Origin: Amycolatopsis acididurans | GTDB taxonomy: Bacteria > Actinomycetota > Actinomycetes > Mycobacteriales > Pseudonocardiaceae | Length of the DNA: 64,000 nt | Assembly (NCBI RefSeq): GCF_012328925.1 | Contig: NZ_JAAXLS010000001.1 | Location: 434,001 to 498,000 of the forward strand | Reading direction: 5' to 3' | Shown here: piece after piece, positions 15,431-23,456 of the stretch | Numbering within the stretch: the stretch's first letter is position 1 | How the letters are laid out: each line of letters starts with the position of its first letter | The notes under the pieces: model-generated | Database searches by the model: none | Seen by the model: only the letters and a program-made list of their open reading frames with translations | Told to the model about the DNA's origin: nothing | Program-made: the position numbers and the translations under genes

Positions 15431-18400
15431 GCGTTGGCCGTCGTACTCGCCCGATCGACTGGGAGCCCCGCAGTCTCGGTCTTGTCCGCTACACCGCCGA
15501 CCTTCCCGGCGAGCACCTGCACGGCGTGATCCTGCGCTCGCCGCACCCGTATGCCGAGCTCCGCGCGCTGGACACCGGCGCCGCCGAGGCGATGCCCGGC
15601 GTCCACGCCGTGATCACCGCGGCGGATTTCGCGCCGGGTATCCGCTACCTGCATCGTGGCGGCCCACTGTCGGACCGGCCACCGCTCGCGGACGGCGTCG
15701 TCCGTCACGCCGGCCAGGAAGTCGCCGCGGTGGCCGCGGAAACACCCGACGAGGCGCTGGCCGCGATCCGTGCGATCAAGGTGCGCTACCGCCCGCTGCG
15801 GGCGCCGCTGACCGTGTCGGAGTCCCGGCGGGCCGGCGCGCGGGAGCTGCATCGCAGGACATCGGGTGAACGCAACGTGTCGATGCTGCTGCGCACGAGT
15901 TGGGGCGATCCCGGCCGCGGCCGGTCGGCGGCGGCGCACGCCGTCGAAGGACGGTTCGTGTACCCGAGCGTCTCGCACGCGTGCATGGAACCGAACACGA
16001 CACTCGCGGCGTGGCACGAGGACGCCGGGCTGATGGAGCTGTGGACCTCGACGCAGGCGCCCTGGTTCATCGTCAAGGAGGTTTCGCATCTGCTCGGCCT
16101 GCGGCACGACCAGGTCGTCTGCCGTGAGGTCGGGGTCGGTGGCGGATTCGGCAGCAAGTCCAAGGCCTCCGAACACGAGGTGCTCGCCGCCGCGCTCGCG
16201 CGCAAGGCCGGGCGTCCGGTGCTGGTCGCGTTGAGCCGCGAGGAGGAGTTCGGCTCCAACAAACCACGCCACCGCTTCGAAACCTGGCTCCGCAGCTCCG
16301 CGGACTCCGATGGGGTGCTGCGTGCGCTCGAAGCCGATATCGCGGTGGACAACGGCTCCTACAACCACATGGGCACCTCGGTGATGCGGGTCGGCGTGAT
16401 CACCCTCGGCTCGATGTACCGGCCCGACGGCGTGGATTTCACCGCGCGGCTGGTGGACACCGCGACGCAGCCGGGTGGCCAGTTCCGCGGCTACGGCACG
16501 CCGCAGGTGTCGCTGGCGATGGAGTCCCAGATGGACGAACTGGCCGAGCGGCTCGGCGTCGATCCGATCGAACTGCGGATGCGGAACCTCGCGCTGCCCG
16601 ACACGACGGCACTCTGCGGCTACGAGGTCGGGTCGAACCGGCTCGGTGACTGTCTGGTGGCTGTGCGCGAGGGGCTGGACTGGGACCGGGCGCGGACCGC
16701 GCGGCCGGCCGGCGACGTCGCACGTGGCTGGGGTGTCGCGGCGGGTACGCACGGCAGCGGCGCTTACGCCTACGAGCACGCGAACCGCAGTGACGCCGCG
16801 CTGGACCTGTTCGCCGACGGGCACGTACGGGTCCGGCACGGCAGCGGCGACGCGGGAACGGGGCAGAACACCATCCTCGCGCAGATCGCCGCGCACGAAC
16901 TCGGCGTCGAGGACGCCGACGTCGAGGTGCTGTCGATGGACAGTGAGAAAACCCCGTTCGAGCTGGGCGCCTGGTCCTCGCGCGGCACGCACATGACCGG
17001 TTCGTCGGTCGGCAAGGCGGCGCGGGAACTCGCGGACCGGCTGCGCGCGCTCGCGGCGGAGAAACTCGGTGTCGCGGCCGGGCAGGTCACCCTCGCCGGC
17101 GGGCAGGCGGTGAGCGGGGACGACGCGATCGATCTCGGCGATCTGGTGGCGTTCGCCGACGAGGCCGTCGACGGGGTGCTCGGCCACGAGACGAGCTACG
17201 TGCTGGAAGGCACCGAACCGCTCAGTCCCGACAAGGACACCGCGAACCTGTCGCCGAGCTACGCCTTCGCCGCGCACGGAGCGGTGGTCGACGTGGACCG
17301 GCGGACCGGGACGGTGCGCGTGGCCGACTACGTGGCCGCGCACGACGTCGGCACCGCCATCAACCCCACCGCCGTCGAAGGGCAGATCATCGGGGGCGCC
17401 GCGATGGGGCTCGGCGCCGCGCTCGGCGAGGAGCTGATCCGCGAGGGTGGGCGGGTCGTCAACAACACCTACCTGCACTACGCGGTGCCGCGCAACGCCG
17501 ATCTGCCCTCGATCCGCGCGGTGATCGTGAACGGGCACGACGAGGCCGGACCGTACGGGGCGAAAAGCGTCGGCGAGATGTCGATCATCCCGCCGGGAGC
17601 CGCTGTCGCCAACGCCGTGTACGACGCGATCGGCGTGCGGATCCGGGAACTGCCGATCACCCCGGACAAGGTGCTGACGGCGCTGGCCGAACGCGACGGC
17701 CGCGTCCGGCGGCACCGGTTGTGGCGGCGGCCCGGCCGGTGGTGGATCGCCGCGATCCGCCGGGCCTATCCGCTGGGCCTGCATTGGCTGTTGGACAGGT
17801 TCGGCACGCGGCTCGGCGCGGCCTACCGGGCGCGGCGCCGCCCGCCGGCACCGGATCCGGACGTGCGCGTGCCCGAGACGGTGCCCGAGGCGACGCGGTT
17901 GCTGGCGGCTCCGGGGACCGCGGTGCTGGCCGGGGCCACGGACCTGCCCGTCGAGCGGAAGCGCCAGGCGCGGCCCGCGCGGACCCTCGTGGCCGTTTCC
18001 GAGGTGCCGGGGCTGCGTGGAATCGAGCGGATGGCGGGCGGGCTGCGCATCGGGGCCGCGACGACGTTGAGTGAACTCGCGGCACATCCGGGCGTACCCG
18101 CGGTGATCGCGAGCGCGGTCGAGACGATCGCGTCGCCGCCGATCCGCAATGCCGCGACGGTCGGCGGGAACCTCGTGCAGGACAAGCGCTGCTGGTTCTT
18201 CCGCAACGGCTTCGACTGCTACAAGCGCAACGGGGCGACCAGTCCGTGCTACGCGGTGCTGGGTGACCACCGCTTTCAGCACGCCGTCGTGGACGGTCAC
18301 CGGTGCCAGGCGGTGACTCCGTCGGATCTCGCGACGGTGCTGCTCGCCTGCGACGCCACCGTGGAGCTGCCCGGCCGCTCCGTGCCGATCGCGCAGTTCT

Positions 18401-18855
18401 ACACCGGACCAGGCGAAACGGTACTGCGCCCCGGCGATCTGATAACCGCCATAACGATCCCACCCCGCGAGTCCGGCGTTGCCAGAGCCCGAGTCGAGGG
18501 TTCCGTGCGCGCGAGTTCTGCGTCGGCCGGTAACCGGACGGGTGCGTTCCGCAAACTCGCCCTGTACACGGGAGATTTCGCGACGGCGTCCGCGGCGATC
18601 ACCGCGGACATCGGCGACGACGGACGGTGGCGCGACATCCGCCTCGTGCTGGGTGCGGTGGCGCCGACCCCGTGGCGGCTCACCGAGGCCGAGCAGGCGC
18701 TCAACGGCACGGTGGTCACGCCCACGCGGGCGCGGGCGGCGGTCGACGAGGTGCTCGACCGGCACGCGCATCCCCTGCCCGGCAACGCGTGGAAGCTCGA
18801 CGCCGCGGCCGGGCTCGTCGAGCAGGCCGTGGAGCAGCTGAACCAGCAACGGTGA
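15427..18855 (+). CDS. Fused molybdopterin-binding and FAD-binding subunits of a xanthine-oxidase-family hydroxylase
   Basis: 1142 residues. Residues 1-760 are the molybdopterin large subunit: VGVGGGFGSKSKASEHEVLA near 235-254, DTATQPGGQFRGYGTPQVSL, and YGAKSVGEMSIIPPGAAVAN near 711-730, whose Glu is the expected catalytic base. A basic linker (RRHRLWRRPGRWW...) leads to the FAD subunit at about 815-1142 (VLAGATDLPV). A Cys-rich loop near 921-942 (RCWFFRNGFDCYKRNGATSP-C) resembles the extra [4Fe-4S] loop of the hydroxybenzoyl-CoA reductase and PaoB types. Usually these are separate chains, so the fusion is unusual. Residues about 1014-1031 derive from a 22-bp extragenic repeat. Probably hydroxylates an N-heterocycle, aldehyde or acyl-CoA; substrate unknown. 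Confidence 0.92.
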   Translation: MSVGRRTRPIDWEPRSLGLVRYTADLPGEHLHGVILRSPHPYAELRALDTGAAEAMPGVHAVITAADFAPGIRYLHRGGPLSDRPPLADGVVRHAGQEVAAVAAETPDEALAAIRAIKVRYRPLRAPLTVSESRRAGARELHRRTSGERNVSMLLRTSWGDPGRGRSAAAHAVEGRFVYPSVSHACMEPNTTLAAWHEDAGLMELWTSTQAPWFIVKEVSHLLGLRHDQVVCREVGVGGGFGSKSKASEHEVLAAALARKAGRPVLVALSREEEFGSNKPRHRFETWLRSSADSDGVLRALEADIAVDNGSYNHMGTSVMRVGVITLGSMYRPDGVDFTARLVDTATQPGGQFRGYGTPQVSLAMESQMDELAERLGVDPIELRMRNLALPDTTALCGYEVGSNRLGDCLVAVREGLDWDRARTARPAGDVARGWGVAAGTHGSGAYAYEHANRSDAALDLFADGHVRVRHGSGDAGTGQNTILAQIAAHELGVEDADVEVLSMDSEKTPFELGAWSSRGTHMTGSSVGKAARELADRLRALAAEKLGVAAGQVTLAGGQAVSGDDAIDLGDLVAFADEAVDGVLGHETSYVLEGTEPLSPDKDTANLSPSYAFAAHGAVVDVDRRTGTVRVADYVAAHDVGTAINPTAVEGQIIGGAAMGLGAALGEELIREGGRVVNNTYLHYAVPRNADLPSIRAVIVNGHDEAGPYGAKSVGEMSIIPPGAAVANAVYDAIGVRIRELPITPDKVLTALAERDGRVRRHRLWRRPGRWWIAAIRRAYPLGLHWLLDRFGTRLGAAYRARRRPPAPDPDVRVPETVPEATRLLAAPGTAVLAGATDLPVERKRQARPARTLVAVSEVPGLRGIERMAGGLRIGAATTLSELAAHPGVPAVIASAVETIASPPIRNAATVGGNLVQDKRCWFFRNGFDCYKRNGATSPCYAVLGDHRFQHAVVDGHRCQAVTPSDLATVLLACDATVELPGRSVPIAQFYTGPGETVLRPGDLITAITIPPRESGVARARVEGSVRASSASAGNRTGAFRKLALYTGDFATASAAITADIGDDGRWRDIRLVLGAVAPTPWRLTEAEQALNGTVVTPTRARAAVDEVLDRHAHPLPGNAWKLDAAAGLVEQAVEQLNQQR
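18466..18518 (-). repeat. 22-bp repeat units embedded in a coding sequence
   Basis: Reading the minus strand, 18518-18497 and 18496-18475 are two complete 22-bp units (GAACTCGCGCGCAC-GGAACCCT and CGACTCGGGCTCTG-GCAACGCC), followed by a partial third to 18466. They match the array at 7293-7532 in unit length and core ACTCG...GGAA. They interrupt the FAD subunit between ITIPPR and GAFRKLALYTGDF, where family members usually have only a few residues, adding about 20 residues without a frameshift. Confidence 0.8.
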
Positions 18856-18871
18856 GCGGCGGCTCGCCGCT
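18855..18871. terminator. Hairpin at the end of the hydroxylase operon
   Basis: AGCGGCG and CGCCGCT form 7-bp arms around GCT, overlapping the stop codon of the fused hydroxylase gene. There is no T-run, so it is at most a weak terminator. Confidence 0.3.
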
Positions 18872-18926
18872 GAGCGACCGGCGCAGGCCCAGGTCAGGAC
18901 CGCTTCCGAAACGGCGCAACCCCACC

Positions 18927-18943
18927 GGTCCGCTGAGTGGACC
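18927..18943. promoter_or_regulatory. IclR-type operator, site 1
   Basis: GGTCCG-CTGAG-TGGACC, a 17-bp palindrome with one arm mismatch. It lies about 70 bp upstream of the leader peptide and 194 bp upstream of the IclR gene at 19137, matching the sites at 19958, 24535, 24553 and 31698. It suggests autoregulation of this IclR gene. Confidence 0.65.
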
Positions 18944-19013
18944 GCTGATGGTGTGCTGGTGCCCACTTGTCGCCGATACTGTGAGCTTGTCACAACGGCG
19001 TGAAACGGAGAAG

Positions 19014-19076
19014 GTGATTCCGGTGGGTGCACGACTGGTTCGGTCACGCGATGTTTACCTGGTCGCCGTTGCCTGA
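19014..19076 (+). CDS. Putative 20-aa leader peptide
   Basis: GTG at 19014, preceded at close distance by GGAGAAG, opens a 20-codon ORF whose C-terminal part reads ARLVRSRDVYLVAVA. This resembles the short actinobacterial leader-peptide family with the pattern RLVxRRHVDLxRVA found in 5' leaders of catabolic and sulfur genes. It lies 60 bp before the IclR start, inside its probable 5' leader. A role in attenuation or translational control of the regulator is inference. Confidence 0.5.
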   Translation: MIPVGARLVRSRDVYLVAVA

Positions 19077-19136
19077 AACGTCGCGCTGTTGGACTGACCG
19101 ATGTGGGACGGGGGCTGAGGTTGAAGGAGGCTGTTC

Positions 19137-19952
19137 GTGACTTCCGGTGTGTTCGTGGAATCGCCTTCGGTGGACGGGGATGAACTCGGCTGCCCGAACT
19201 CGGTGCTGGGCAAGGCACAACTGCTGCTCGGCGCCTTCCAGTCCGGCGCGTACCGGCTGCGGCTGTCGGAACTGAGCAGGCGTTCGGGAGTTCCGAAAGC
19301 GTCCGCGTACCGGCTGGCGCAGGAACTCGTCCAATGGGGACTGCTCGATCGCAGCGGTGACGCCTACCAGCTCGGCCTGCGGATTTTCGAACTGGGCCAG
19401 CGGGTGCCCGTCTCGGCGGTGTTGCGCTCGGTGGCGCGGCCGTTGCTCACCGACCTGTTCACCGTCACCAAGGCCACCATCCACCTCGCCGTGCTGGACG
19501 GCACGCACGTGATGTACCTGGAAAAGGTCGGCGGCAAGGCCAGTGTGCACACCCATTCCCAGGTCGGCGGGCGGCTTCCCGCGGCGTCCACGGCCACCGG
19601 CAAGGTCCTGCTCGCGCATTCGTCCAATATGGACGAACTGCTGGCCGGAATCGAACGCGCCGGGCTGACCAGGATGACCTCGCGCACCGTCGGTTCCATC
19701 GACGAGCTGCGGGCACAGCTGGTCACCGCACGGGAACGCGGTTACGCGCTGGAGCAGGAGGAGACCGCGCCGGGGCTGAGCAGCGTCGCGGTGCCGCTGA
19801 TCGGGGCCGACGAAACGATCTACGGGTCGGTTTCGGCGACCGCCGCGCTCGCCCGCACCGACCCGCGGCGCGTGGTACCGGTCCTGCTGGCGACCTCGGC
19901 CACGATCGTGCGGACCCTGGAGCAGCGCCTGCTCGTGTCGGCCGACGTGTAG
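19137..19952 (+). CDS. IclR family regulator 1 of the Rieske/CoA-transferase regulon
   Basis: 271 residues. Winged helix-turn-helix at about residues 20-85 (LSELSRRSGVPKASAYRLAQ, ELVQWGLLDRSGDAYQLGLR, IFELGQRVP), then a canonical effector domain (IHLAVLDGTHVMYLEKVGG, ASTATGKVLLAHSS, TSRTVGSIDELRAQL, GYALEQEETAPGLSSVAVPL). GTG 19137 follows AAGGAGG. It is closely paralogous to the IclR at 30869. Both are embedded among four promoters that carry the same 17-bp palindrome, so either may be activator or repressor; their division of labour (different effectors or heteromers) is unknown. Confidence 0.93.
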   Translation: MTSGVFVESPSVDGDELGCPNSVLGKAQLLLGAFQSGAYRLRLSELSRRSGVPKASAYRLAQELVQWGLLDRSGDAYQLGLRIFELGQRVPVSAVLRSVARPLLTDLFTVTKATIHLAVLDGTHVMYLEKVGGKASVHTHSQVGGRLPAASTATGKVLLAHSSNMDELLAGIERAGLTRMTSRTVGSIDELRAQLVTARERGYALEQEETAPGLSSVAVPLIGADETIYGSVSATAALARTDPRRVVPVLLATSATIVRTLEQRLLVSADV

Positions 19953-19955
19953 CGG

Positions 19956-19976
19956 CCGGTCCGTTCACCGGACCGG
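19956..19976. promoter_or_regulatory. IclR-type operator, site 2
   Basis: CCGGTCCG-TTCAC-CGGACCGG: perfect 8-bp arms around 5 bp; the 17-bp core is 19958-19974. It lies 3 bp after the IclR stop and 66 bp before the CoA-transferase start. It could also fold as a terminator hairpin, but it lacks a T-run and has the same spacing as the other sites. Confidence 0.65.
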
Positions 19977-20041
19977 CGCGCACGACGCGGTGGCGCGGGA
20001 GTCCTACCGTCGGGTGGTCGCCCACGGACAGGGAGAACCAC

Positions 20042-22276
20042 GTGCCTGAACACGAGACCGCGCCGCTGCGTGTCCTCGACCTCACCGACGTACTCGCCTT
20101 CCAGGGAGCCCGGCTGCTGACCGGGCTCGGCGCCGACGTCGTGCGTGTCGATGTCCCGCACGGGCTCACCGAGGCGGAGAACCTGCACTGGCACGCGGGA
20201 AAACGGCTCGCTCCGGAGTCCGCTTTGGACGAACTGGCGGCCGGTGCGGACATCGTGCTGGAGAGCGGCCCGGTGGCGCGCCTGCGCGGCGTGCGCGCGG
20301 ACGGGTCCTCGCGGTGGCCCGACGCGGTGCACGTGGTCGTCACGCCCTTCGGGCTGACCGGGCCGCGCAGGCAGTGGACCGGCGACGACCTGATCGTCGC
20401 CTCGGCGGGCGGGATGACCTGGCTCGGCGGACGACCGGACGCGCAACCGAAACCGCCGCCGCGGCAGCAGGCGGTTCAGCTCGCCGGGGCGCACGCCGCG
20501 ATCGGTGCCCTGCTGGGCTTGATGTCCGGCACCGGGCAGCTGGTGGACATCTCCGCGCAGGAGGCGGTCGCGGCGACACTGGAAACCGGTGCGATCGCCT
20601 GGATTCACGGCGGGCACTACCCGGTGCGCAACGGCGGCGTGTACGAGCACGTCGCGCACCGGATCTTCGCCGCGTCCGACGGATACGTGGCCGGCGGCTA
20701 CTCCGGCAGCGATCGCATGTGGACGGACCTGCTCGCCTGGCTGCTGGAGGAAGGCGAGGCGGGTGACCTCGCCGACGAACGATGGTCCGACGCGGTGACC
20801 CGCTGGCGCGAACGCCCGCACGTGGACGAGATCGTGCAGCGGTTCGTGGCCAAGCGCACGGCACGGGAGATCGCCGAGCAGGGCAGGGCCCGGGCCCTGC
20901 CCTGGGCGGAAGTCGTGGACCCGGCACAGCTCGCGGACAACCCGCAGCTCAACGCCCGCGGCTTCTTCGTCGACACCGGCGGAGTGCGCGATGTCGGATT
21001 CCCGTGGCCCGCACCGTCGGTCCTGCCGCCGATGTCCGGCACCGGCACGTGGCGAACCGCGGAGCGGCGGGTGAGGCGGCCGGGGGTGGCCGGTGGGGCG
21101 CTGTCGGGCCTGCGGGTGCTCGACCTGACCTGGGTGCTCGCCGGACCGTACGTGACCAAGACCCTGGGTGAGCACGGGGCGGACATCGTCAAGATCGAGT
21201 CGAAACACCGGCAGGACCCGACCCGGTTCGCGCCGTCGATGCGGTTGCGCCCCGGCGCCGGGCCCGATGACGCGGGCTATTTCCTGAACTTCAACCGGAA
21301 CAAGCGCAGCGTGGCACTGAACCTGCGCACGCCGCAGGGGCAGCGCGTGCTGCGGGACCTGGTGCCGCACTGCGACGTGATCGTGGAGAACTTCAGCCCC
21401 GGCGTGCTCGCGAAATGGGGCATGGACCACGACTCGCTCACCAGGCTGAATCCCGGGGTCATCCTGGTGTCGATGGCCGGGGTCGGGCAGACCGGGCCGT
21501 GGCGGGACGCGGTCACCTTCGCCGACACGCTCGCCGCGATGTCCGGTCTGTCCAGCGAAACCCGCGATCCCAGCGGCCCGCCGCAGGGACTGACGTTCGG
21601 GCTCGGCGACATGGTGGCCGCGAACGCCGCCGTGCTCGCGACCCTGAATCTGTTGCTGCGCGGTGAAGGCGGGCACGTCGATCTGTCGCAATTGGAGGCG
21701 ATGGCGGCGACGATGGGGCCCGCGCTGCTGGAGGCGCGACTCGGCGCGCCACACGACGGGCGGACGGCGGATTATCCGAACCGGAGCGCCAATGCCGTGC
21801 CACACGGGGTGTATCCCGCCGCGGGGGAGGACCGCTGGGTCGCGATCGCCGCGCTGGACGAGGTGCAGTGGGAGGCCCTGCGTGGCCTGGCGGGGCTGCC
21901 CGATCCCGCCGACCGGCGCGCCGGTGAGGACGAGATCGACACGGCACTGGCGGCCTGGACGAGGCGCCGGCCCGCCGAGCACACGGCCGCGTTGCTGCAG
22001 GACGCCGGCGTGGCGGCGGCCGTGGTCGCGACCGGCCAGGACCTCGTGGACCGCGACGACCACCTGGCGGCGCGTGGTTTCTACCCGGAACTGGAGCATC
22101 CGCTGGCCGGTCGGGTCCGGCACGAGGGGATCGTCGCGCGGCTGTCGCGCACACCCGGCGCGCTGACCGCGCCCGCGCCGCTGCTCGGGCAGCACACCGC
22201 GGAGGTGCTGGGGGAGTTGCTGGGACTGAGCGAGCGGCGGCTCGCGGAACTGAAGGCCGAGGGGGTCACGGAATGA
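20042..22276 (+). CDS. Tandem-fused family III CoA-transferase (two CaiB/BaiF domains)
   Basis: 744 residues, about twice the usual length. Domain 1 (about 1-345) begins PLRVLDLTDVLAFQGARLL and has a catalytic-type Asp169 in GQLVDISAQEAVAATL; domain 2 (about 350-744) begins GLRVLDLTWVLAGPYVTKTL and has Asp547 in GGHVDLSQLEAMAATMG. Family III enzymes are intertwined dimers, so one chain may fold as a pseudo-dimer. Domain 1 is shorter and diverged (no clear VKIE motif; it has VVRVDVPHG), hinting that one active site may be specialised. GTG 20042 follows AGGGAGA. It overlaps the enoyl-CoA hydratase gene. Probably activates an acid product of the regulon's pathway. Confidence 0.9.
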   Translation: MPEHETAPLRVLDLTDVLAFQGARLLTGLGADVVRVDVPHGLTEAENLHWHAGKRLAPESALDELAAGADIVLESGPVARLRGVRADGSSRWPDAVHVVVTPFGLTGPRRQWTGDDLIVASAGGMTWLGGRPDAQPKPPPRQQAVQLAGAHAAIGALLGLMSGTGQLVDISAQEAVAATLETGAIAWIHGGHYPVRNGGVYEHVAHRIFAASDGYVAGGYSGSDRMWTDLLAWLLEEGEAGDLADERWSDAVTRWRERPHVDEIVQRFVAKRTAREIAEQGRARALPWAEVVDPAQLADNPQLNARGFFVDTGGVRDVGFPWPAPSVLPPMSGTGTWRTAERRVRRPGVAGGALSGLRVLDLTWVLAGPYVTKTLGEHGADIVKIESKHRQDPTRFAPSMRLRPGAGPDDAGYFLNFNRNKRSVALNLRTPQGQRVLRDLVPHCDVIVENFSPGVLAKWGMDHDSLTRLNPGVILVSMAGVGQTGPWRDAVTFADTLAAMSGLSSETRDPSGPPQGLTFGLGDMVAANAAVLATLNLLLRGEGGHVDLSQLEAMAATMGPALLEARLGAPHDGRTADYPNRSANAVPHGVYPAAGEDRWVAIAALDEVQWEALRGLAGLPDPADRRAGEDEIDTALAAWTRRRPAEHTAALLQDAGVAAAVVATGQDLVDRDDHLAARGFYPELEHPLAGRVRHEGIVARLSRTPGALTAPAPLLGQHTAEVLGELLGLSERRLAELKAEGVTE

Positions 22277-23058
22277 ACGAGGAGGCAGGCGTGCCGGTGC
22301 TGGACGTGACACGGGACGGTGCGGTGGCGACGATCCGGATCGACCGGCCACCGGCGAACGCGGTCGATCCGGCGATGATCGAGGAGTTCCTGACCGTGCT
22401 GGCGCCGCTGACCGAGGACCCCGCCGTGCGCTGTGTGGTGATCACCGGCACCGGCCGGTTCTTCGTCGCCGGCGCCGACATCGCGGTGATGCGGGACCTG
22501 TCCGACGTGAACCAGGCGAAGATGCGGCGCTGGATCGACGTGCAGCGGCTGATCGAGCTGGCGCCGAAACCGGTGATGGCGGCGATGAACGGGCATGCCC
22601 TGGGCGGCGGGGCGGAGCTGTCGCTGGCTTGTGACCTGCGGATACTCGCCGAGGAGGCGAGCTTCGGATTCCCCGAGATGGCGCTCGGCCTGTTCCCCGG
22701 AGCGGGCGGAAGCCAGCGGCTGCCCCGGCTGGCCGGCCCGCACCTGGCGAAACGGCTGATGATCGACGGCTCGCGTCTGGCGGCGCGCGAGGCGCTGGCG
22801 CTCGGTCTGGTGGATCTCGTTGTGCCGCAGGCGGACTTCGCGGACGTGGTGGCCGAGAGGGCTCGCGAGCTGGCGGCGAAACCGACCGCGGCGATCGGCC
22901 TGCTCAAGCGTGTCGTCGACGAAGGCTACGGACTGCCCATCGAAGAAGCGCTGGCGCGCGAGGAAAAAGGAGTCCAGGAGCTGACCCGCAGCGCCGATGC
23001 CGCCGAAGGTTTGCAGGCGTTCCTGGACAAGCGGCCGCCGAAGTTCACCGGACGTTGA
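22273..23058 (+). CDS. Enoyl-CoA hydratase/isomerase (crotonase family)
   Basis: 261 residues, the normal length. The oxyanion-hole motif VMAAMNGHALGGGAELSLAC and both catalytic glutamates are present (Glu115 in GGAELSL, Glu135 in FGFPEMALGLFPGAGGSQR), so a true hydratase is likely. ATG overlaps the CoA-transferase stop (ATGA), indicating consecutive steps: CoA activation, then water addition to the enoyl-CoA. Followed by a strong bidirectional terminator. Specific substrate unknown. Confidence 0.9.
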   Translation: MNEEAGVPVLDVTRDGAVATIRIDRPPANAVDPAMIEEFLTVLAPLTEDPAVRCVVITGTGRFFVAGADIAVMRDLSDVNQAKMRRWIDVQRLIELAPKPVMAAMNGHALGGGAELSLACDLRILAEEASFGFPEMALGLFPGAGGSQRLPRLAGPHLAKRLMIDGSRLAAREALALGLVDLVVPQADFADVVAERARELAAKPTAAIGLLKRVVDEGYGLPIEEALAREEKGVQELTRSADAAEGLQAFLDKRPPKFTGR

Positions 23059-23064
23059 ACCAGC

Positions 23065-23104
23065 GGCGGGGTACGGGTGGTTTCCCGTACCCCGCCGTCT
23101 TTTC
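23065..23104. terminator. Strong intrinsic terminator between convergent operons
   Basis: GGCGGGGTACGGG (23065-23077) pairs perfectly with CCCGTACCCCGCC (23084-23096) around TGGTTT, followed by GTCTTTTCTC. The 13-bp GC-rich stem plus T-run terminates the enoyl-CoA hydratase mRNA; the stem can also serve the convergent ferredoxin transcript. Confidence 0.9.
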
Positions 23105-23446
23105 TCAGCCCTGGTAGGTCGCGACGAACTCGGTGTCCACACCCACCTCGCCCACGGTCGCGGCACCCCCGGGGTCACCGAGCGGGGCGTCGCGGCCGGG
23201 AAGCGACTCGGTGAAGAAGGCGATCGAGTCGGTGAGGAACACGGTCCTGTCGTCGTCGCCGCGTGCCTTGCGGTCCACGAAGATCGCGTCCACCGGGCAT
23301 TCCGGTTCGCACGCGCCGCAGTCGATGCACTCGCTGGCGTTGATGTAGCTCTTGCGCTCGCCGACGTAGATGCAGTCGACCGGGCACACGTCCAGGCACG
23401 CGCGGTCGGTGACGTCGATGCAGTTCGCGCCGATCACGTAGGACAA
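23105..23446 (-). CDS. fdxA: 7Fe ferredoxin (3Fe-4S/4Fe-4S, FdxA-type)
   Basis: 113 residues. The Cys pattern is complete: Cys9, 17, 21 and 25 (CIDVTDRACLDVCPVDCIYV) and Cys40, 43, 46 and 50 (CIDCGACEPECPVDAIF), as in actinobacterial seven-iron ferredoxins. It probably carries electrons from the adjacent reductase to the Rieske oxygenase encoded divergently. TTG start at 23444-23446 follows CTGAGGAGTCTGCA; the reductase stop lies 11 bp upstream, so the two are co-translated. Confidence 0.9.
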   Translation of the reverse strand: MSYVIGANCIDVTDRACLDVCPVDCIYVGERKSYINASECIDCGACEPECPVDAIFVDRKARGDDDRTVFLTDSIAFFTESLPGRDAPLGDPGGAATVGEVGVDTEFVATYQG

Positions 23447-23456
23447 TGCAGACTCC

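Noticed and set aside
19956..19976. Reading of operator site 2 as the IclR gene's terminator
   Set aside because: Not excluded, but it lacks a T-run and its 6-5-6 core equals the other sites, so the operator reading is preferred.
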